Shown one piece after another: positions 9,614 through 21,903 of a stretch of 64,000 nucleotides of DNA. Positions within the stretch are counted from its first letter, which is position 1. Every line of letters starts with the position of its first letter. The notes beneath the pieces are model-generated. The model was not told the origin of the DNA. It worked only from the letters and a program-made list of their open reading frames with translations, and searched no databases. The stretch comes from Pyronema omphalodes (taxonomy: Eukaryota > Ascomycota > Pezizomycetes > Pezizales > Pyronemataceae). The stretch spans positions 124,001 to 188,000 of the forward strand of contig JAJJXM010000080.1 of assembly GCA_024516155.1 (NCBI GenBank). The letters are read 5' to 3'. The position numbers and the translations under genes were made by a program.

Positions 9614-12331
9614 ATGTTGGTCTCTGCGCTTTTCAGTCTCGTCTTTCTTGGTGGATCTATCGTCGCCGCTCTCCCTAGTCCAAATGATGCATCATTCTTG
9701 GGACTCTTCCGCCGTCAGGCTCCAGCGACATCACCAACAAACCCTATCTGCAATGTAGCCAACCTTCCAATTAAAGCACCTAAACCCAATATCTGGGGCG
9801 ATTTGACCAGTGAAGAGGTTCGCTCTGTCATTAAATGGCTCCTCCAACCTGAACGTGGCCTAAACATAACCTATCAATCGAACACCATAACCGCCTATGA
9901 CAATATTCTTTCGGTGGTCGAGTTGGTCATGCCAAATAAAACCGATGCACTTAATTATATGGATAAGAGTGGTAAAATGCCAGAGAGGTATGCTCGAGTT
10001 ACCATAGATGTTGGTAATGCTGATATCCCATACCTTGACGAGTACATGGTCTGTCCCTTTAAATATACATGAAAGTATTTGGATGTTAACAGATTATAGG
10101 TTGGACCATTGCCAATTTCTGATAAAACTACAATTCAGCCATATTCTTTTACATACAATGGTGGGCGTAGCCGTACACCACATCATGCTCGAGATTGGGA
10201 CAGATGGGTTGCATCTCAAGTCGACGTCATGTCCGGGATGTACGATATTACCATGGACTTACTGGGAACGGTAAAATTTTAATTCTCATTTATCTTCGCT
10301 GCTAATTTAAATAGTACATGAATGGAACCGCTAATGATACATCCACCCTGGGCGCCATTGATCCTCTTTTGCAGGAGGATGGTCGAATAATGTTATGGGT
10401 CGAATGGCAGAAACCTCAAAGTACTATTTATGATACTGAAACACTACTTAGTCAAGGGCTATTTATGAAATTTGGTTTGTATTTCCATGAATTTTGCTTT
10501 CCGGATTTAGCTAATCAAAACCACAAAACAGACTTCACGGGTCGCGACGAAAGTAAATGGAAACTACTCAATATTCTCTACGATAACATTATGTATGACA
10601 GTGTGGAGGAGTTTCGAGATGCATGGAAAAAGCCAGGTTTCAATAAACTGATGAAGGTAGAAGAGGGCGAGTGGGCTTATGCAACAAAGCATAAAGGCAA
10701 GTTGCCGCATGACGATCAATTACCTCCAATCGCAGAACAGAAAGAGCAAAGGTGGCAGGTTGATAGGAATGCGAAATATGTAAAATGGATGGACTTTTCA
10801 TTTTATATAGGTTTCACGAGGGATCTGGGATTGGCCTTGTTCGATGTTAAATACAAGGGGGAAAGAATATGTGAGTAATTCGGGTGATACGACATGATGG
10901 ACGCTAATTACCCTAGTGTACGAACTCGGGTTACAAGAGGCAGTGGCACACTATGCTGGTGCTGATCCTAGGGCATCCATGACAGCTTATGTGGACTCAA
11001 TATATGGTATGGGAACATTGCTCTTCTCCCTAGTGAGAGGGTATGATTGCCCAACATACGCAACCTATCTTGATACTGCAACTGTCACCCAAGGCAATAC
11101 ATCAACCAATCATGATTCAATATGTATGTTTGAAATGGATGCAGGATATCCGATCCAAAGACACACTGGGGGTGCCTACGTTACTGTGACCAAGAATATT
11201 GCTTTTGTTCTGCGCTCGGTTTCGGTTGTTGGAAACTATGACTACATGTTTGAGTGAGCTTCACTTGAAAGTTTATTAAAGCGCGAGTACTGATCAAGCA
11301 GTTATGTTTTCTACCAAGATGGATCGATCGAAGTCAAAGTTCGCGCCAGTGGTTACATCCGAGCGGCATACTATGCCCACAACCATGACTATGGATACCG
11401 GATTCGCGAACACCTTTCCGGATCTATGCACTCTCATGTTCTCTCGTTCAAAGCAGACTTTGATATCAAGGGACGAAAAAACACATTCGAAAAGACCGCG
11501 GTTGTTTCCAAGGCTGTTAAATACCCATGGTCAAAGAAACCCCGCAACACCATGAAATTGGAGCGTTCTTTGGTCGAAAACGAAGACGACGGAAAGATCA
11601 ACTGGCCCAGTAATGGCGCCAGTATTTACTCTATCGTCAATCTAGACAAGCCAAACAAATACGGAGAATACCCTGGATACAGAATTGGTAAGTTACATAA
11701 AGTGGATCTAAAGGTTAGGGCTAAAATATTCAGCGCCGGCATCTGGAACTCCTGTGCATCTTCAGATTGAGAAGTCACCCGTCCTCAAGAATGTAGCAGA
11801 ATTCACGACGCATCATCTGTACGTCACAAAACAGAAAGACACGGAACCAAGACTTGGAGCTTCTGCTAGTAATAGGGACGGAGAACATCCGCTAGTAGAA
11901 TTCGGGAAGTTCTTTAATGGAGAAAATGTTAAGCAAGAAGATATTGTTGTTTGGTTTAGTGAGTAAAAAATATCCAGAGTAAAAGTAAACATTTTCTAAT
12001 TCCATCAGATTTGGGAATGCATCATGTTCCGCACACCGGGGATCTCCCGAATACGGTCATGACTGGTGCACAATCATCGGTGATGATCTCACCCCACAAC
12101 TATTTACCCGAAGATGCATCGCGGCAGACGATGCAACAAATCGATATAGCAATGGGGCAAGGTGCTAATGGCGAGAACGTCATTTCGAATTTTGGAAAAA
12201 AGGAGTACATTTGTGCCGTAGATTATCAACAGTACGTGGGGCCTTCGGAAAGTGTCAAATATCAGTATGAGCAGACATCTCTTCATATCACTAGCGGTAA
12301 CAGCGGTAATAGCGGTAATAGGGGCAATTAG
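9614..12331 (+). CDS. Secreted copper amine oxidase (topaquinone enzyme)
   Basis: Seven exons: 9614..10048, 10100..10270, 10315..10870, 10917..11253, 11302..11687, 11734..11958, 12009..12331. They encode about 810 aa with introns of 44-51 nt. The product oxidatively deaminates primary amines to aldehyde, ammonia and hydrogen peroxide (family knowledge). The N-terminus MLVSALFSLVFLGGSIVAAL is a signal peptide, so secretion is likely. The topaquinone motif N-Y-D-Y is at 494-497 (modified Tyr 495). The catalytic-base Asp is in AYVDSIYGMG (D414). Copper ligands are H543/H545 in MHSHVLSF and the His in GMHHVPHTGD (708/709). All key residues are present, and the Asp-Tyr spacing of 81 fits the family. 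The exon 4/5 join (MFD-YVFYQDG) restores the family motif. The tail is low-complexity GNSGNSGNRGN. The gene stands alone between two gene-poor regions. Confidence 0.93.
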
Positions 12332-15300
12332 ATGGGGCTTGGATGGGGAAAATGTCGAATGTCGTTCAAGGATTAAAGTTTATTTTATGAAATTTGTTTT
12401 GAATATGGGAATTCAGAAGTTGAATAGTTACACTTTGGTCTAAATCTGTAGCATGAATGACTGTGCACTTTAATCCAATTAATGATTTCCCGAACACAAC
12501 AGTCGTCCAAAATCTTGGCCAGGATGGGTGATTGAATATCTGCCAAGCCGGGACCTTACATGAAAAACGGTGAACCCGAACAACGTGGACGAAACTAGTG
12601 AGATTACAATGCGTTACCCTAAGCCCTAGCCCCAGGTCTTTCATAAGTAGGTGCACTATGTATTCCTAGGTCTCGGATTTGTGTTTACATCTTGTGGTAG
12701 CTATGCGAAAACTTCTTACGATCAAGCCGTTGAAGTAAATATCATCACCATTAATATCGGGACCAGAGCTCAGAATTTGTAGATACTTTGGACTTGAAAC
12801 TTTTACGAATCCACTCGCTCATCCTATGAGAACCTCAACATTTTCAAATGAGTAGTAAATGAGATCGTCCGATGAAAAATGTTCCTCAAATAACCGATAA
12901 CCTGAGTCACTGCATTCGTGTTTGCCTTTTGCCCTTCAGACAGTCAGTATATGAAGTAAACGGTAAGTATTTCTGCCCACCTCCCCCGAGGTTCTCGCAT
13001 GAGTCACGTGATAATCAATTTTCTGCCTACTTGGTTGCTGCGATTTTTAGTGTCAGGTGAATACCACCGCTTTTTCACTCTTTTCCACCTGCCACTTCGT
13101 TTCCCATGTCTCGACGTCTGTGTTCTGATCACGATTTGCGTACGTTACAATGCACTGTCAAGCTAAAGAATCAGAAATCATAATTTTACCATATTTGAGT
13201 ACTTCATAGACAAAGTCATGTTCAGGATAAAGTCGCATATCCAGACTCAGCTGACGCCTACGACTTTCCAAGGATGGAATATCGGTCCCGCGGCTTTGAA
13301 TCACGCGTAGGAGCTGGTCAGATTCATTTTTCATAAATTGGACAAATCAAATCGCCTCCGCGCAGTATTTGAAGTTTCATCTTGGTTCATGTATCTTGAT
13401 GATGAAGGCTGGAATGGTCGAAATAAGCCAAGTGCTAGGAGCTTGAAATTTTACTCATCTAGTTGCCACAGAGTCTGATTTTCTACTCGTAAAGTAAATA
13501 TTATGCGGCAATATTACCAATGCCTACGCATACGAGTTCTGGGGCTCAGTATCATCTGGTCGGGATCATCCCATGTGGAGATGGAGGCAGCAGTGGCCAT
13601 GACTGGCGCCGCTTGAGGATTGAACATAGGCATCCGTAAATTACCCAACATTCCACCTCACCCTCCACCTAGACTTCAATCAAGTCCCTTCATTTGACTG
13701 CTCGGATAACGCCGTTCACGTAGCCGAATTGTCCCGATGGAAAAGTTTTCATAGGTCGCCGCAGCCGCTTAAACGACCGCTTCTGGCTAACATGAAGATT
13801 GTAGCAGACTTTTCAGGTGCCTCGAAACGTTCAAACACGACTGAGCGAAACAACTGCCGGTTTCAATGATATTCCCCACCCAAAACCATGTTTTAAGGCA
13901 CCAGCAGAGAACTCCTAGTAATGCGAATGACATCCTCTGCAGGATAGAGGCAGGTTTGACAGCCGTCAGCACCTAACCTCCACGTCGGGACTCAGAAAGG
14001 AAACAATAGCAGTTTTTGAGGAACTTGAGAATTGCAGTCTCTATTGGACAGTACCGTCAGCCCTCAGGAATCCGGTTGATCTGGTTACATACTCTGGCTG
14101 TGGAATATTGATCGTCACACTTTACTGCTGACATGCACCCATCGCGTTGCACAGAGTGAACATGCAAGGCATACAGCAGAAAAAGCAGCAGAACAGCAAT
14201 AGAATAGAAAAACATCTTCACATCTTGCACACTGGAAGGCACAATAAATCATCGGATCCGCCGGCTTATTTCGTCGATCACGATGGTGGCTATATGCGCA
14301 AGATCGTCAAACACGGGGGGAACGACTTATGATATCTACAGTACCTTCGATCCACGAAGCAAGCGAAGGCCAATCGGGACATCTACACCGCAAAAGGCTT
14401 AGTAGCCCGCGTAATGCACTCCAGTGGCCGTGGTAGCTGCATGGGAAAAAAGCTTCGAAAAGCTTGTCTTCTGTGGAACCAAACCCCCTGGGGTAGGACA
14501 ACGGCGGAGGTGGGCCGGAGGGTAAGCCGGTTCTTCCCCGCTAAGTCCGAGTTCGAGCGAACGTGATTTTTTCCGAGGAGGTGATTGCATGCTGATAAAT
14601 GGGGTTCCGATTAAATTCCGTGGCCCGCATGGTGAGGCAGAGGATCAAAGCTTCGCTAGCACGATTGGAAGCGACGGAGAATCGTTGTGGAGAAGGCGAC
14701 TGCGCGGAGAAGCTTCTGGTTTCGAGACTCGAGGCGTTCTTCGCGTTCTTCGTGGCCTCTTCCTGAACGCGTTGCCTTCGCAAGCCAGAGGTTCGCTCAC
14801 CTCACCGCTTCGGAGGCGGCCGACTTATCCGATCCTAGACGGACCGAAACACCCAACCATCCGGAAAGACGGCAAGCCGTGAACAGTACGCAATCCAAAA
14901 AGCATATACCTTTTGTGGATGCAGGGTGATATCAGAGTATGCTATCAATAACCAGAGTTTTCATTTTCAATTGCTGTTTGTTAGATACGGCAGCAGACAA
15001 TGATACATCAAGCCACACCGGAGCGGAGGGAAATTGAGGGACTGCAAATATCGCGTACAAAGACCGTTTGTGGATATTATTATCGATTCTGGACTTTCCA
15101 CATCCGCTGTTGGCGCCTGTGGCCAGGCATGCATCGAATGTGTTCGCGGCCTGCTAAACTGAGACCAGAGATCTTCACAACTTTGTACGAGCACATACTC
15201 TGGGGTTCCTCACGCCCTGTACTTTGAATCTCGGTTCATGGGTAAATCGCATGATAAGTTACATTTGTCTCTGGGGGAAGGGGGTTTAACCCCCATTCGC

Positions 15301-16476
15301 GCTACGTGGGGAACTTCCATGTTTGACTGGTCACTTAATTATTGTTTAGCGGGTTTGGGATGCGGAGATGAACTCTTGATGTGCACAAAAGCTTCGCAGC
15401 TTGTGCCATGTCAACGGCTAAGCTAAGCCTTATGGACGTCTGCAATGGACGCCGGTCGTATATTTTTGACTCGCCTACACCCCTGAAATTGAATGTATCT
15501 GGGGGCATAGCAATACAGGATCCAAGGGGACATATTTACTGCTGATGCAGGTGTTTTGATAATTACTGATATCGAAATCCAGGGGTGTTATGGTTGGCAT
15601 ATGAAAAGAGCAGTACGACTGCTGACAAAATAGGCAACACTCACTGCCTCGTCATGCAATGGAAAGCCCTCAATAGTTCACCCCTAAGCTGTAGAAGACA
15701 TTCTAATGCATCACATAGTGATGGAAGGTATGGGAACACCTGGCTACAGGCTGTCAGATTGTATGCACATATTCTACAATCATTTTTTGGGCACGTTCGC
15801 TCAGGGCAGACAAAAGAGTGCCCAAAAACCTGCTGCCTCTGTCCCTGCCTTGAGTTATTGCGCGGAAGTCCGGATCACTCACAAGGAAGCAATGCCGCAT
15901 GGCTGAAATATGGACATAGCAACGGGGGTTTGTAACATTAGGGAAACCCTCAAACTTCAGTCAGCGTCCCGTTGAAGTAAAGATAGAGCTTACTCAAGAT
16001 TGGAGTAACTCATGGCTTATCAGGATTCATTGGTCTCTGGTTGCAGAGCAACTAAAAAAACCCACCATGGACCCTACTTAGCCGTCCTTCCCGTCCGCCT
16101 GGAAGCTTAAAAGATCCTTTATAATTTGGACGCGTCGTCTTATGGGTTAGGCCGAAGCCAACGGAGAGTGACAGTTGCTAGGATGTCGCAGTTTTGGTGC
16201 GATTGATATGACTGGGATAACCTGCGTCATCATCAGCAGCATCTCTCGAAGGCAGACGCCTTCTGTGACCGGACCTGGCGGACAAAGAGTGGTTATTCGG
16301 AGCTTGAAAACCCCCCCCACAACCCCACACTATTTCCGTTGCTGCAGACCACAACTTTTTTGTAAAGCGCAACCAAAATTCCGACGCTTTATAAAAACGA
16401 ATATCAACTCACACCTTCCCACCCACATGGTAAACGTTGCTCCGATAATTTTCTCCGAACCACTACAAAGGGCTTA
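12332..16476. other. 4.1-kb region without a recognisable intact gene
   Basis: Short frames in several registers at 14300-14900 and 15000-15930 have codon-like composition but are broken by stops. Examples are LSLGEGGLTPIRAT around 15260 and MHHIVMEGMGTPGYRL around 15706. They look like fragments of dead genes or elements, and I cannot name a family. The last part holds the bZIP promoter, with TTTATAAAAA at 16388-16397. Confidence 0.5.
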
Positions 16477-18540
16477 ATGAACAACAATAACGACACTATG
16501 AGAGATCCTCAGTCTGGTCAATACCCCGAGATCCGTCGAAGTAGTCGACAGCACTACGCCTCAACGATCAGCATGTCGCAGCCTGCGCAATACCACACTT
16601 CTGCGGAACAGTCTTACCCACTCGATCTATCATTTCCACCACACCATATTGGTACATCACAGCGGCCAAATCCGAGCAATGGATATCTCGAGTCCTTTTC
16701 GACGGGGTTGCCAGATGTGATGGAAATGGAGGGAATGCCACCACCATTCGGAATGGATTTGGGCATTCTTTCTTCACAACACCACCGCGATCTACGAGTA
16801 CTGTTAAATAGACCAAAAGAAGGATCTGGATCAGAGTCAGTACACGACGGTGTGTCAGGGGAATCCGGCGGGTCTGGAAGATCGAGGCAAGGACCGCGAA
16901 GGTCAACACGGGCACACAGTGACGATAGTATCGACACACCACCAACAAAGCCAGAGAAGAAGCAAAGAGGAAGACCACGATTAGATCCTACAGACGAAAA
17001 TGCGGCTGATGTGCGTTACCTAGCTGTTCATGTAGTTTTGGGGAAAGCAAGTTAATGGTTTTCTAGCGTCGTCGAACTCAAATCAGGTTGGCCCAGAGAG
17101 CATACAGATTACGGAAAGAAACAACAATATCATCCTTAAGAAACAGAGTAACAGACTTGGAAAACGCAATAGAAGGAATGCAAAATACGTTTTTAGAACT
17201 CCATGAATTCGCCATGAGTTCTACAGCAAAGCATGATCAAAGAACCATAACAGCCTTAACTGAAAGGTTCATGGCACAATCAAAAGCAGCGTTAGGGATG
17301 GATAATGCAGAAATGCTATTAGAGGAAAAGCATGAAGATGACCGAGAGAGCCCACGTAATGCACATACGGAACATTCAGAACGGCCACGCAGCCGAGACG
17401 ATGGCGGGCCATCATCGGGGGGATCAAGTGGACTTGGGGGAATTGCGTCTTGGGGAGGATTTCAGAATCAGAGTTACAGACAAAACCAAGATGATGGTAA
17501 TAATTATTGTCCTCCAGCGGATTCCACATCACGCAGTACGTATGAAAGCATTCCAAACGATCAAAGTAACTTCTTCATGGATCCCCACCAGGTGACCACC
17601 ACATCGGCTCGCTCGGAAGTGCTATACGGATATCCGTCACCGCCAATCTCGCATGAACTCGAAGTTCCAAAAAGTTACGCATATCTTGAGGGTTCTTTCT
17701 CTCGTCGTTTACATCGTTCGGCTTTAGAAAACGCCCATCGATTACTTTCGAATCCGAATACAAATGAATCAGATATCGCTAGAATTTTCGCTTATACTCT
17801 CTGTTACGCTTCAAAGAAAGACATTATGAATACCGTCACTCATCTTTTACACGCTGGATCAACGGATTCTTTATCCCCCCGTGACTATCCGCAACTTGTG
17901 GGACAATACCCCCCTAAAGCTCTCGATAATTATGATGATATCCTACAGGCATACCAAGACAAAGCGAGAATGGATATTCTCGGCAACGGTAATAATGCAG
18001 CTTTGAGAGAAACAGCCTATAAACAACTTAGAAAACTAGGAATTCATAATAAATTCCTCCGCCCCGTCGATGTTGAGAATGTTCTGATTGAAAATGGAAT
18101 TTTGGATGACAACAACGGAAACAACAGAAACAACAGAAATAACGGAAGCTTGAATAGGAATTCCCCTGGAAAATCCAGTCCCGAGTCACTGAAAGACTTG
18201 AGATATCAACCGTCATCTTCACCCAGAACTCCACCACAGGGACTTTACCAGAAAGCCGGCGAAGCAGCCAAAACAGCATCACCACAAGGAGGTCGACGCT
18301 CGGTACCAAGTGGTGGTAGTGGTCTTATTGTGAAGAAACCGGTGGATTTGGATTTGTTCATAAAAGGTACGCACATTATCGTCAAGCTGGAAGATTTTGG
18401 GGATGAATCCTCGTATTGACAAGGTTACAGAATTACTTGGTAGAGGCGTATGTCTAGGCCAATTCCCAGGATTCAAAACAAGCGACGTAGAAGATTGTCT
18501 ACGACTTGCATCTATCAGCCGTCCACAAATGGCTTTCTAA
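16477..18540 (+). CDS. bZIP transcription factor
   Basis: Three exons: 16477..17010, 17067..18366 and 18431..18540 (about 647 aa). The basic region RRRTQIRLAQRAYRLRKE (residues about 179-196) has the fungal R-x-A-Q-R-A-Y-R pattern and is followed by a leucine-zipper-like coiled coil (ISSLRNRVTDLENAI). An AT-hook-like RGRPR lies just before it. Intron 1 splits immediately before the basic region, as in many fungal bZIP genes. Intron 2 (GTACGC...TTACAG, 64 nt) is inferred because exon 3 reads ELLGRGVCLGQFPGFKTSDV, matching the C-terminal motif (R-x-V-C-L-G-x-x-P-G-F-x-x-x-D-V) of this fungal family. Unspliced, the frame would stop at 18417. The long middle part is Ser/Asn/Gly-rich. A nuclear DNA-binding regulator is inferred; targets are unknown. 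An alternative start is at 16498. Confidence 0.88.
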
Positions 18541-19238
18541 ACTTCCCATGGAGTCTTCCGGTGTTTGTGTTTTAGAATTCTTCGTTAGCCGATGGAAATT
18601 GATGTTAAATTCTGTATATTGAGTTATCAATGTTATTATATCAATGTTATCATGGTTTATATGGGTTATCTTGGGTTTCTTTTGGTTATTTCGGCGTTTC
18701 TTTTTATGTGTAAATATTGATTTGGTATTGAGGGATGGCGTATCATGGACTTTACAATGGACTGAAAATCGGAACCGAGTCAAGGCTGAGATTAAAATAT
18801 TTACTGCACTATTGCATTTGTGATGCACTGCACTTTCGGTTTGCACTTTGTAACGTGCTACAACATTGCTCGCGTTACTTGTCCGAGAGCTGGGTATTAC
18901 GCACACGGTAATGCCGTACAGCTATAAAGTATGCGGAACTATGAATTCAAGGAGCGCAACTCCGTCAATGAAAGTCTTCACAGGTCTCTGGGTTTCCGTG
19001 TCTCGAGGTTCTTAGGTCTCGATCCATCGGTGCCTATTGTGATCAACAGCCGACGAGAGAAGTGAGCACATTCTCTAGAGCTAATTCCAACTCGCCGATA
19101 TCCCAACCGCATTTACCCTCACTAGCCCACAGGTCGCCTCAAAACTCAGGTCGCTAAGAAGGGCATGAGATGGAAGGGATAAGTCGGTCGTGCCGGTATG
19201 TTGGGCTCTGTCTGGGAGTGCGCGGCCAGCTCCAGGGA

Positions 19239-19318
19239 GCCCCGGGGAGCTCAGGGAGTCCATGGAGACCAAGGGGACCAAGGAGACCAGGGGGTCCAGG
19301 AAGTCCAGGGAGTTCATG
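19239..19318. repeat. 9-nt-period degenerate repeat
   Basis: A G/A-rich tract repeats a 9-nt unit of the AGGAGTCCA / ACCAAGGGG type about nine times. Read antisense, it gives a collagen-like G-x-x series, but no start, stop or flanking gene supports a product. Most likely a coding-like minisatellite. Confidence 0.55.
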
Positions 19319-21212
19319 ATCCCCGATAGAAGCCCGAATACATACATTGTACATACCTACTCTATACCGGAGTTCGGGGGACTCGTCATCTCTTTCATCT
19401 ACAGCTGCAAGTAGCAGCACGCACACCAGTGAGAGAGAGAGTAAGTGGATCATCACTAAAAACACAGGCTCAAAAGAATACATCCCATCTCCACAAATAC
19501 AACTCAGTGATGGAGGTGTAATGGAAGGCAAAATTTAATATTAGATACCTATACCTACTTACCAGCCATGGTGCATACCAGCTACAAGCTATGGCGCCCA
19601 GCTACCGTTCAAGACAACAAGACAAGCTTTTCAACCCCCTTCCCATCCACCCCCCCTTCCCTCCCCAACGGATCGTCCGGTACCGAGGGTCCAGTTACGT
19701 TCCATCGTTTCATGCACGTTCGTACGGAAATGGAAGGTATATCATACAGATAAGCTTTTCTGTGTATCATATTCGCGTCCCTTTTTTTCTTTTTGAAACT
19801 GGGATATGGATGGATCATGGATGGATGGATGGCAAGGTGAGGTAAGGTAAGGTAAGGAGGGCTAGGCATCGTATTTTCTTGGGCTTTTTGGTATTGCGGC
19901 AATATTTGTCTTGATTTTTTTTTTTCTTTGGTCTGATGAGGCACCGGGTGTTTTGAATTTTTTTTTTGCCTTCTTCCTGTTTTCTGAATGGATGAATAGA
20001 AATGGCGGAATGGACGACTGGGTGTATGGATCAATGGGTGACTAAGGATCCCGTTCACCTTGCCTCCCCTGCAATTTATATCACATCCCTTACCTGGCTC
20101 AGCTGGATGGGTGTACGCCGAGTATGGCTCCATAAACCATACATATGCTGTATAACAAAGCTGACGCGTCTCCGGCTCCCCTGTGCTTCTGGTGGGTGCT
20201 AGTTTTTGATACTATAACTTCTTGGGATTGAAACTTGTGGCGATGAATTATGTCAGTAGATCTTTTTTCAGCGCCTGAGAAGAGATGGTACTGTAACTGT
20301 GCTGACGTAAGAAGAATTGATATCAAGGCCAGCAGCTGTGTAGATACATACATACTCCCTGCCCATCATCCCTCAGGCTAAGGAGAGAAGCTTTGTGGAG
20401 TGGATACTAGAGTGAAATAGTGGCTAAGCTATGATCCAAGCTAGCTAGCTAGCGTTCCGCTTGCCTGGGGTTCCGTCGTCAAGATCAAGACAAGACAGGA
20501 GAAGCAGCGTGGGGAAAACGCACGAGCACGAGCCAGACTATGTATATCCATCCATATCATGTAAAGCTATACGACGGACGACGACGCGTTGCTCCACTAA
20601 AAAGATAGATAAATATGCGAGTGTGAGAGGATTCTTCCGGATCATGATAGGATATGTAAATCACCAGCTCTATACGAATAAGGACGAGGGATTTCCGGGG
20701 GTTTGGTAACCAATGAACAAAGGGGTATTTGAAATTAGAAAATCACAGTTCATAGTTGGAGCTACGGCTGGGGTTGGGATTGGATTATTATTGGGAATGG
20801 ATCGTTGGGGATAGCATATTGCGCGTTCTGTGGACTACATAGACGGACGAAAGTAGTGTGATTCCTTGTGATTCGGATTGAAGTACGCGTTCGTATCAGA
20901 ATGCTGTCCACTCGTCGATGGTATTTGGTGTAACTTAGAATGATTTTCAGCCTTTTGACTCTTGACTTTTGACTTTGTCTTGGCCGTTGGGAACCCTTTG
21001 ACGATTAGGCTCTGATCAGATGAAATGAATCTGCGAACTGCCGCCGCCACGAGAAATCATACGACGCGAACACTGCAATGGGTAACGGACAACGGAAAAC
21101 TGATGGCTTCTATGGCTTTATATGGCTGCGATGAAGAAAGTGCACTGTGCTACTAATGGAGCCGGCAAACGATGCAAGCGACGAAAAGTATCATTAACTT
21201 AGCAAGAATTGT

Positions 21213-21324
21213 CAAATTCCAATCTCAGATGAGTTTTAACTCCGGGTTGTCAATCCCGATTCCAGATGAGAATTATCCTCGGATTGTAAATCACGATCTC
21301 AGATGAGAATTCTCCTCAGATTGT
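21213..21324. repeat. Three-copy ~37-bp minisatellite
   Basis: Units at 21213-21250, 21251-21287 and 21288-21324 share the core CAGATGAGAAT...CTC-GATTGT with a few differences each. It lies about 580 bp upstream of the 343-aa gene, so it could carry spaced regulatory sites; that is inference. Confidence 0.75.
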
Positions 21325-21903
21325 AAACAAATCACTGATTTCTGCAGAGCTTGAGCGCCATCCCGACCTGAGGACACATTTACCTGCAAACTTTCATCAA
21401 GTCACCGCGATGCCCAGAGATACCCGCGATTTCCAAGCGTTGCCCAGTGTTGCCCAGCGTTCACACGTAGCAAATAGCTTGGCCTCATAAAGCCTCGTCG
21501 AAGCGAATCTCTACGATTCAGAGCAGATATTATAAACGTGTGAATCGGGCATCACACAGTTTCGCACCTTCAGATCGCATGGCATCATCATTGTCACGTT
21601 CCATCATGGTGCGAGGATCACGGCCAGTCACTCAAACCGTCCTTATCCGAATCATGCACATCGCGTTTTTTTGTACCACGATCTTGAGGTCACAGGAGAT
21701 GACCCGAGCATCGAGAGGTTCCTAGAGTTGCCAGGTGCACAAGATCCTTATAGCTCCATATCTTATGGGATTTCTTTCCCTTTGCTGGAATAAGGTGCAA
21801 TTGAAAGCAACTGAACAATAACTCCCCCGGAAAACTCGAAGCAACTTGCAATCTCGATTCCAACAGTGTTCAACGATACAAAAGAAAACGCTGAGATACA
21901 GTA

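Larger units (their letters stand above)
18541..21903. other. 3.4-kb intergenic region rich in simple repeats
   Basis: No convincing gene. It holds the bZIP 3' UTR, a 9-nt-period block at 19239-19318, ATGG/GGTAA simple repeats near 19805-19860, poly-T runs, CTAG repeats near 20443-20455, a three-unit ~37-bp minisatellite at 21213-21324, and the promoter region of the 343-aa gene. A long antisense frame at 19609-20133 is low-complexity and was not accepted. Confidence 0.55.

Noticed and set aside
14057..15935. Named transposase or polyketide-type gene in the relic region
   Set aside because: Fragments look coding-like, but no diagnostic motif could be read, so no family is assigned.
19081..19531. 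Antisense frame encoding a collagen-like G-x-x series
   Set aside because: It arises from a 9-nt simple repeat; no supporting start context, domain or neighbouring exon.
19609..20133. 174-codon minus-strand frame
   Set aside because: Low-complexity product from T-rich and ATGG/GGTAA simple repeats, with no splice structure or domain.
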